Below, in pieces: positions 1 through 7,305 of a stretch of 15,489 nt of DNA. Source of the stretch: Pinguiococcus pyrenoidosus (Eukaryota; Sar; Pinguiophyceae; Pinguiochrysidales; Pinguiochrysidaceae); contig JAAMXY010000953.1 in the NCBI GenBank assembly GCA_019677205.1, forward strand, positions 1 to 15,489, in the 5' to 3' direction. Position 1 is the stretch's first letter; each line of letters opens with the position of its first letter. The position numbers were made by a program, and so were the translations under genes. The notes beneath the pieces are model-generated. The model was not told the DNA's origin and searched no databases. It saw only the letters and a list, made by a program, of their open reading frames with translations.

Positions 1-1485
1 ACACGCTGGAGACGACCGCTGGACCGTCCCGAAGCGACGTGGGAGTCGCAACGTCGGCTCTGTACGAGAAAATCGTCTCCGCACGCACCTTTGATAAGTA
101 TGGGCGACAGGTGTTCCACGTCGCCAGCGCCAGGGAAAAGCTAGCAAGATCCCTCGACAGGTAGGCATCTCAGGTGGGTCTAGGTCGAGCGCACCTCAGC
201 TGAGCACGAGAGTCGACAGGAAATTGGCCAGCCCAGAAGAGGCGCCGCAGGGGGGCGGAAGGGCGCAGACGCCACGGGCACGGTCGACGCGCGTGAACAC
301 TGGCCCCGTCCCGTTGAAGCCGAAGCAGTATGGGCCTCCGGGCCTTCGGCCTCCCATCAACGACGAGACACAGAGTGAAGGTACGAAGCATGAGAATCCG
401 AGTGCCCCGTGATGCCAGGCTGACGCTTAGGTAATCGGACGAACCCAGGCAAGGAGGTCTATTTCAACTACGACGGCGAGTGGATCGACGGACGGATCCA
501 CGGCGTCGGCAGGTATCAGTACGTCGACGACTCCGTCTACGAAGGCGGGTGGCAGTCGAATCGACGGTCTGGACACGGCGTGGCGGAGTACTCCAACGGC
601 AGCTCGTACTCTGGTCAGTGGAGAAACGGATACTACCACGGGCGCGGGAGGCACAAAATGGCGGACGGTTCGATGTACGAGGGAGACTTTCGAGATGGGA
701 TCCGCCAAGGAACTGGTCGGCTGACTTTGCCGTGCGGACTTGCCTACGAAGGTACCCTGCATTGCCACCATCTTTCTGCAGGCCGCGCCAGACTTGCCCT
801 CGCTGAAAAGACAATGTGAACGGCGCCCTTAGGAGGGTTTTACGTGGGACACCCTCACGGCCGTGGCGAGATCATCTCCGCGTCGCTGGGCCTCCGGTAT
901 CGGGGATTCTGGGAGAATGGCTACATTCGCGGAACCGGCACGTTGTCGACGAGGGAGTACGAGGATGATAGTCGGTACTGGCCTCTGCTCCGAGGCGGAC
1001 TCTCTCTTCGAGCGGCTTACGAGATGAAGCAGGACGAGGAGAAGAACAAGCACGCATTCAAGGTCCATTCATTTCAGGAAGACGACTAAATTCTCTTCGA
1101 CTATAGGCGCAGGGAATCAGAGTACAGGTCTAATGACGATCTACCTCAGGTGAATGAGCAAGCCAGGGTCGCCGGCAAGCTGAGTGCTCTGCATCTGCAG
1201 GAATACGTGGAGGAGGTCCGCGAAGACATCAGGCGCATGAGAAAGTACGCTCTCTTGCGCGTTGCTCTCATGCTTGCTCTGCTCGTGGCGACCTCGTCTA
1301 ATGTCTTGATGCCTCGATTCAGGGCGCAACGAATGGAGCAGGCGCTGGAGCGCAAGAGATTGGCCAAGGAACGCCGCGCTCGCCAAGCCGAATCACGGAG
1401 GCGAGCCATTCAAAAGGCGCAGCAAGACGAGGCAGACTCCGAGCCCGAGTCTTCAAGCAGCTCTTCCGACGATTCGCAGAGCTGA
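1..1485 (+). CDS. MORN-repeat protein, 5' truncated, 5 exons visible
   Basis: Predicted exons are <1-160, 220-380, 449-751, 833-1062 and 1150-1485, with TGA at 1483-1485; the start lies left of the window. Introns of 59, 68, 81 and 87 nt join in phase and remove in-frame stops. The visible part is about 395 aa. About 110 residues of low-complexity sequence precede six MORN repeats of about 23 aa (first YDGEW, then YEGGW, YSGQW, YEGDF, YEGGF, YRGFW). Then come a hydrophobic run (ALLRVALMLALLVA, about 1252-1293), an Arg/Lys/Ala helix and an acidic serine tail with likely CK2-type sites. MORN repeats in other proteins bind or organise membranes and are common in ciliary and cortical scaffolds. 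Inference: a membrane-linked scaffold; the partner is unknown. The last exon could belong to a separate gene, but the phase-0 junction argues for one protein. Confidence 0.8.
469..957 (+). repeat. Six tandem MORN repeats (protein-level)
   Basis: Six units of about 23 codons follow the pattern Y-x-G-x-[WF]-x2-G-x3-G-x-G. They lie in exons 3 and 4 of the gene ending at 1485. The 81-nt intron at 752-832 cuts inside the fifth unit, after the first base of a Gly codon. Removing it restores the repeat exactly, which supports the splice model. Unit 2 has Asn-Arg-Arg where the second conserved Gly is usual, so it is slightly degenerate. Confidence 0.88.
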
Positions 1486-1527
1486 GAGGACGAACCCGCC
1501 GCACTCTGGTTCTGAGGCAAGCAGCAA
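1486..1527. other. 42-nt spacer between two convergent stop codons
   Basis: The plus-strand MORN gene stops at 1485 and the minus-strand IQ/zinc-finger gene stops at 1528. I see no recognisable polyadenylation signal in the 42 nt between them. The two 3' UTRs must therefore run into each other's coding sequence. Confidence 0.7.
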
Positions 1528-4500
1528 CTACGAAAACGAGTCCGAGAGATCTTCGTGCCGATGGAGCAACCAGGACTGCTGCGAGGTTGATGAGGAGCTC
1601 GAGATCGTGTCAAGGTGCTCAATCACTTCGTGGGTCCTACTCGAGAACGCCATTCTGCAGAACTTGACAAAGGGCGACTTTGGCAGAATGGCCTGCGCCT
1701 GACGATAATGGAAGTCCCGTCGATCGCAGAGGACGGCAAAGGCAACGCCTTGGATGGCCTCGAGAGGAATGTACTCCACCTCCACGTCCATCACCACCTC
1801 GTCCTTCACGTCGAAGTCGTCGAGGAAGGCGCAACGCAGGCGTCGGAGATAGCCATACGAGCGAAAGGGACAAGCGGCCATCCAGTCCTCGCCATTGACG
1901 TCCCTGCAAAGTGCCACCAGTCGAAGCAGCACGGGCTCCCCCGTCGCTTTCAGTGTCATGTACGGCACCCTCTCGGGCTCCTTAATGCTGAACGTCAGCT
2001 GCGTGACGCCTTTCTCAGACGTCACGGGAATCCGAACAGCCGCGAAGTACCTTACCGGGGGCGCCGGGCCCTCGAATGCCTCGACGTCGCGGCATAGCGG
2101 GCACTTTGACTGGCGCCGCACGTGGACTGGACAGATGGGTATCGGTGCGCATGTGGGCGGCGCAAAGGGAGGCACCAAGCGGTAGTCGCCGATGAACTCG
2201 ACGCAGTCGTCGTCCTTCGCATCTTTGGGCTGCAAAGCGGCCAACGCCTGCTGCTTCTCCAGCGTTGAGTGGCCCTGCCTGAGGTGCAACTCCAGCCTCT
2301 CCTTGTCTCTGAACTGCTTGTGGCACGTCGGGATCGGGCAGACATTCTGGAGTTCATGCCGGATGGATCGGTTGATGTACGTGTCGCCGATCCAAGGAGA
2401 AATCGCCGGCCATTGAGGTCGCATGAACTGGTCGACTTCTGCGAGAGGCACAGCAAGGCGCCGACGAAAGGCGTGAACCTTGTGGTGTTGCCGCAGTATC
2501 TCCGGCATCGTGAAGACGCGCCCGCAGCCCGGATGGTTGCAGACGTAGCGCTTCGTGGTGCGGGAGTCCATGCGACGGCCCGGCTGATCGTGGGGTCGTG
2601 GGAGGGTCTTCAGTTCGTACGCAATTGTGCTGAGGACCGCTTGCTGCTTCGAGGCATCAAGCACCTCTGCCACGTCTCCTAGGCTTCGATGACGACGGAG
2701 CTTGAACAGCACCAAAGTTGATGCATTAGAAAGCGCTGCGCATTGATCTTGGCATCAGCTTGCTTCTCACGTACCGATCTTCGTAACGCTCCTGGCGAAG
2801 GGTTGTCGCATCGCCCGGGGGCACTCTTCGGCCTGCGATCGTCCTTACTATACCGCGTCGGATTTTGGAGTAGATGGACTTTCCTTGCTGCAGCTTGCCG
2901 ATGTGGTTTGCCTCTCGGCGCTGCGGCCCCAGACGCTCGGTTGTGAAAGGCAAGCGCCCTCAGCATAGCATCGAGCTTCTTCGCCCGCTCCGGTTGCGAG
3001 AGCATGTTGACTTCAAGGCGTCGGCGCTCGGTGTCGGGTAGGGGCAGGTTTCTGTTAAGCGCCCCTTGGCGCAGATCCCTCACGAGCTTCTTCCAGTGGC
3101 GCTCGAGGAAGACGCCACAGCGGTAGACAAGATCGGTGAAGCGCCCGTGATTGCGCAGGACGTCGGCGTCTGGGCGTTCGTCGCGCAAGATCTGCAACAA
3201 CAGCATATACAGCTTGATGGGCTCAACACTGAGGCGGAGCTCTCCCCGATAGCAGACGGGTACCGGCTGCGAGATGCCGAAGCCCGCCTCCAGCTCTTTC
3301 AGACTCTGAGCGTCGCGAAGCAGTTTCAGTTGCTGGACCACGTCAGTCTCGCTCTTGAACACTGTAATGGACTCGGCTGCGGCGGCGGCCAGTGGCACAG
3401 AGGAAAATGCCGCTGATCGAGGACGACGGGGCCATAAGGAGTCTTCAAGTGATCGAGTTCGTCTAGCGCCGCGCCTTCGGCGTTGGCGCTTTGTGCCTTT
3501 GCGTCTTGCCGACTCTGCTTGGTCTTTCGGGAGCTTGTCAGAGGCTCCTAGGGATCCGGGCTTCGCTGCGATTGCTTGCAAGAAGGTCAGCCCATCGATG
3601 TTATCAGGCAGGGCCAGTCCCTTGAAGCGGACGCCGAAGGACGGCTTGTCGTGGTTCTCGCAGTAGTGCTTCATGAAGCCTCGGTACTGCACGAAACCAT
3701 CCTTGCGCAGGTCGAAGCGGTTGACCAACGCGTCGATCTCGGCTGTGGTGGCCAGGTCGCCCCTCTTCCGAAAGATCCTGCGCACGATGTCCTTGAACTC
3801 GAAGCGGCTGACGCTGCCGGTCTCAAGGGCGTCGACGCTGAGGAACCAGTCATGCAGGTCGCCAAGGAACGGAATCGAGTCAGTTGTTGTCGAGAGCGTC
3901 GGCATCGAGTTGATGGACAAGGTGCCACCGGGCTCGTCATAGTGAGATCGGGGAAGCAACGACGTGTACTGAGACCGGTCGCTCACGTCCATCCAAGCCC
4001 AGGCGGCTTCGATGGCGAGGCGCTCTCGCCGTGCAAGCCGCCGCGCGAGAAAGCCCCTCACAATAGGAACCACCTTTGCAGCCAGCAGTTCACGCTGCGA
4101 CAGCATCTGTTCACGCCACTGCCGCACTAGGTATCCTCGGACAAAGCGAGAGATGGTGGTCGCGCCCTCCCAACGTCGTCGAATCTCGGCGCGGTGCCTT
4201 AACGTCTCCAGGCGCGCTAGATGGCCTCGGAAGCACCTCTGGATGAACAAGGACGCTTCTTGACGCAGCGCCATACGTAGTCTGGCGGCTGCGATGTCAA
4301 CACGAATGGCGTACCCTCTCCAATGCCGCTGGATGGTGGTGGCTGCCTGAGTCACCACATGCTGGCGCCTACGCAGCTTAGCGACCGTGCCGGCCGTGAA
4401 AGCCGCGCTGAGACCAACCCGCGCCGTGAACGCCCGTCGGATGACTTTCGCGGCTGCCAGCCTCTTGTTCCTCCTCCGCACGAGGAAGCCCCTCATGAGC

Positions 4501-6542
4501 CGCTGCACCAGCGCCACATTGGTCTTGAGCTTGTGGCGCCGCCGCAGGGCCGACTGTCGTGCGAGGAAGCCTCTTGCGAGGGCGTTCAACAGCGTCACGG
4601 AGTCACGCAAGTCAGCTTCTCGCTTGGCTCTGCGGCAGCGCAAGAACTCCAAGCGAGCCGCCCTTCCGCGCCAGAAGGCCTGGAGTCGGAGCGCCGCGTA
4701 GGATGCTTTCCTCCTTCGCTCGATAAGAAACCGAGTGCGGCGTAGATGATAGCGAAGCATCTGGAAGAAGCCCCGAGGCGCAGTGGGAGGCACGTAGACC
4801 GCCGGTGTGAAGGCCGTCGCGTACGAATCGTCGCTGCAGCCGAAAGCTCTCGCAGACGCAGATGTCGACGGGGGGATCTGGGTAACCTTGAATTTCCGGC
4901 TTTTCTCGCACCCGGGGTAGGGAAAGTAGACGACATTGGGGAGGCGCCCGAAGCGCTCTCGGTAGTGAATGTTGCAAAGGCCGCTTTCATTGGGTATCAG
5001 GATGCGCCCGGCATTCGCCCTGTCTGCGGCGTCCGAGGAGTGGTCCATCACGCAGCTCCGCTGGTGCCATCCGCAGAAGCTCGAGACGGCGCCGCTTGCG
5101 TTAGCGATGCAAGGGTTATGGCATTCGTAGCACCGTTGGGCAAAGACTCCACGCGGCGGTACCCATGAGCAGATCCTCGTGGAGGGCGCTTGCGTCGCTT
5201 CCGGCGATGTGTCTGCCAGAGCGGCCAACTGACCTTGATGGCGCTGCAGAGGACAGGCCGGTGACTCGGACGCAAGGCGGGGATTTTCGATCTCATGCGG
5301 CGTTTTCTCACCTTGCGATGAACCCCTGGTACGCGCAGAGGATCTAGGGGAAAAGGCTTCTGATGACGCCTGGCGCGGTAGCACTCTTGACACAGACCGT
5401 CGGCGTTCGGCACCACCACGCGCTTGGGACTTTCGTGCTCTCCGGTGGCCACGCAGCTACGCACGTGGTACGCGCAGAAGCGTAGGCGAGTCAAGATGTG
5501 GCTACTACTAAAGGTCGTGGACAACTCCACCGCCATCGGCTCGTTCGTGCATTCGTACCACACGCCGTCAGCGACGTGGCTCCAGGCGCAAGTGGCACTT
5601 TGGGCGCGGGCTTGCTTGAAGACTTTGCTCATGTCTGGCTCGGGCTCCGGTACCTCGACGACCTCGCCGTTCACGATCTGCTGGAGCGTCAAGTGCTTGT
5701 TGCCCTCGCTGCTCGTCCATGCGCCCAAGGGCCGTCTTGACGCTTCGAGGCGGCGTCGGTGGAGGTCTTCGAGGTTCCGCGGCCGGCGGCCCTGGCGCGC
5801 CAGCTGACGAATCCGCGCGGTCTTCCTTTCCGCCCAGTTCCACCGACCGTCCGACTCCGCCGAGCTTCTTAGGGTCTGGAAGTAGTCGAAGCCGTCCGTG
5901 GGATGAAGGTCTGCGTCGTTCATCATGGTCGCCAAAGCCTCCCCAGGCGACTCTCTCTCCAGCATGGCCACTATCTCGCGGGCACTCTGGACCTGTGGAA
6001 GCCGGATCGCGCACGGGTGAGCGGACTGCGGCGGGGACGACTATCCTTGCCGCGGATACCTCTGCTTGTATGCGCGGTAGATCATCTAGCTCTGCCAAGG
6101 CGGCCTGCACTTCTCGCCATTGCCTCGTGAATGGGATGGAGGAGAGAATGGCGTCCTTCGTAGACATCTAAATAACAGTAGGACCCAAAGTCAAATGCAA
6201 GAAGCCTTCGTGGGGGACTGAAGAAGCCTTTGTTCCCTTTTGCTCCCCTTTGCTCCGATGACATACCTCGATCAGCTTTCGCTCCGCTTCGGTCAGATCT
6301 TGCATGAGAGGGTCGACGTACTGAGAAGCTCGAGATGTCCCTTCTGCGTCCGATACCGCGGCCGACTCTTCAAGCTTTACCTCCGTAGCTGCCCTCGCTG
6401 TTTGTGCTTGATCGGCCTCCGTCTTCAACGCCACCTCCTTTCTCGTCCGACGACGCTGCTTCCCTCTCTCGGCGACATCGGCGAAGCCGGGACCCCGCGG
6501 CGGGCCCCGCCTTCGCTTCCGCTTCTTCGGTGTGAGTTCCAT
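1528..6542 (-). CDS. Large NLS / twin Cys-His / IQ / EF-hand / C2H2 protein
   Basis: Predicted exons on the minus strand are 6542-6267, 6167-6060, 5992-5312, 5243-2775 and 2700-1528, giving 1568 aa. Introns of 99, 67, 68 and 74 nt are all phase 0, and donors include gtatgt, gtgaga and gtacgt. Order: basic NLS-like PKKRKRRR (residues 5-12); two related Cys/His modules (about 263-332 and 380-448); about eight IQ motifs (541-765), the usual calmodulin or light-chain sites; two weak EF-hands (loops from about 826 and 866) lacking some calcium ligands; a basic patch (938-952); C2H2 fingers at 1232-1254 and 1299-1322; then a C/H cluster (1362-1381). No named family fits the whole. Inference: a calcium/calmodulin-linked nucleic-acid-binding or scaffold protein. 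The ATG at 6542 is the first in its frame after a stop at 6639-6641. The weakest junction is the last, whose acceptor is ttcaag; if it is wrong, the zinc-finger part is a separate gene. Confidence 0.72.
1650..2545 (-). other. C-terminal zinc-binding region: two C2H2 fingers and a C/H cluster
   Basis: Two classical fingers have spacing C-x4-C-x12-H-x3-H and C-x4-C-x12-H-x4-H. They are separated by about 45 residues rather than the usual short linker. A further cluster (C-x5-C-x2-H-x6-C-x2-C) follows about 40 residues after the second finger. The remaining roughly 165 residues look globular and are not recognised. The wide spacing suggests independent fingers rather than a tandem DNA-reading array. 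Confidence 0.8.
4014..4688 (-). repeat. Array of about eight IQ motifs (protein-level)
   Basis: Within the large exon, residues 541-765 contain a run of motifs close to [ILV]Qx3RGx3R. Clear cores are LQAFWRGRAAR, VQRLMRGFLVR, IQRHWRGYAIR and IQRCFRGHLAR. LLNALARGFLAR, ISRFVRGYLVR and VVPIVRGFLAR lack the Gln, and one unit (IRRAFTAR) is degenerate. Spacing of about 23-40 residues suggests a long basic helix that could carry several calmodulin-like light chains. Confidence 0.87.
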
Positions 6543-7305
6543 TCTTGCCTTCCACCTCGTCCACAAGACACGCTCAAGTAGACGAGCCGCGAAGAAATGT
6601 ACTTGTAGAACGTCACTGGCACCACCGCCTAACTGATGTTACTAGTGCTGGGATCAAGGCAATCAAGGCAGAGCCTTCTCCAGCTGAAAGAGACGCTGGC
6701 CCAATTGACCTCCTCCGAGGCACAAGCCGAGCCATGCCTCGTCCGCTTACTTCTACAGGCTGAACAGGAGGAAGGAAAAGACATGTTCCGAGCTCCATCC
6801 ACATCGGGAACGGACTGCTCCCGCCGCACCCCTTTGCTCCCGGGCCGTGTCACGTGGAGATCACCGCGTGGTAGGGAAAGGCGGTTCAAAGTTCAAAGGT
6901 GTTTTTGGCCCGCTGTCCAATGCCTCGGTAAGGGAGCCCTTTGATGAAACGCTTTGTCTCGTGAACACCCACTGAAAAGGAGCGGGAAAGAACTCGGAAC
7001 TCAAAAACCCAAACCCAAGACAAGCCAGGGCAAAAGGAATCCTGAGCGTCCATATCATTCGAAATCATGAATTCCTCTTCTCTGCTCTAGCTGCGGGTCC
7101 GGCTCTCTTGTTAATACTCTGCAATTTTACAGGTAAAGTAGTTCTGTGGCTTTCATCCGCGCGATGCTTCGCTTCGATGGCACTACCAGATGTCCCACAG
7201 GGTGCCGCAGAAGTTGTACGCTACTGTAGAGTCCAAGTCTTCGGGGACAAAGGCTGCGCGGAACAGAGGCAAGAGCCAACCTGTACGCGGGTGCCTTTCC
7301 TTCGA
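6543..7305. promoter_or_regulatory. Divergent intergenic region between genes 2 and 3
   Basis: These 763 nt separate the start codons of a minus-strand and a plus-strand gene, so they should hold both promoters and 5' UTRs. A palindromic CACGTG (G-box/E-box core) lies at 6851-6856. No TATA box is convincing. Short open frames exist on both strands (one plus-strand ATG at 6636) but have no recognisable domain. Non-coding 5' exons for either gene could hide here. Confidence 0.5.

Noticed and set aside
1615-2682. Plus-strand open frames of 137-160 codons opposite the C2H2 region
   Set aside because: They mirror a minus-strand frame with correctly spaced zinc fingers and have no recognisable features of their own.
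3576-4130. 184-codon plus-strand frame opposite the EF-hand region
   Set aside because: It is antisense to the IQ/EF-hand coding exon and lacks domains or an exon-like context.
6636-6944. 102-codon ATG-initiated frame in the divergent spacer
   Set aside because: It has no recognisable domain and overlaps similar-length frames on the other strand. I treat it as chance, although a small gene cannot be fully excluded.
7177-7305. Upstream in-frame ATG (7177) as the start of the secreted repeat protein
   Set aside because: It would put 43 non-signal-like residues before a clear signal peptide. It remains possible if the hydrophobic segment acts as an internal anchor.
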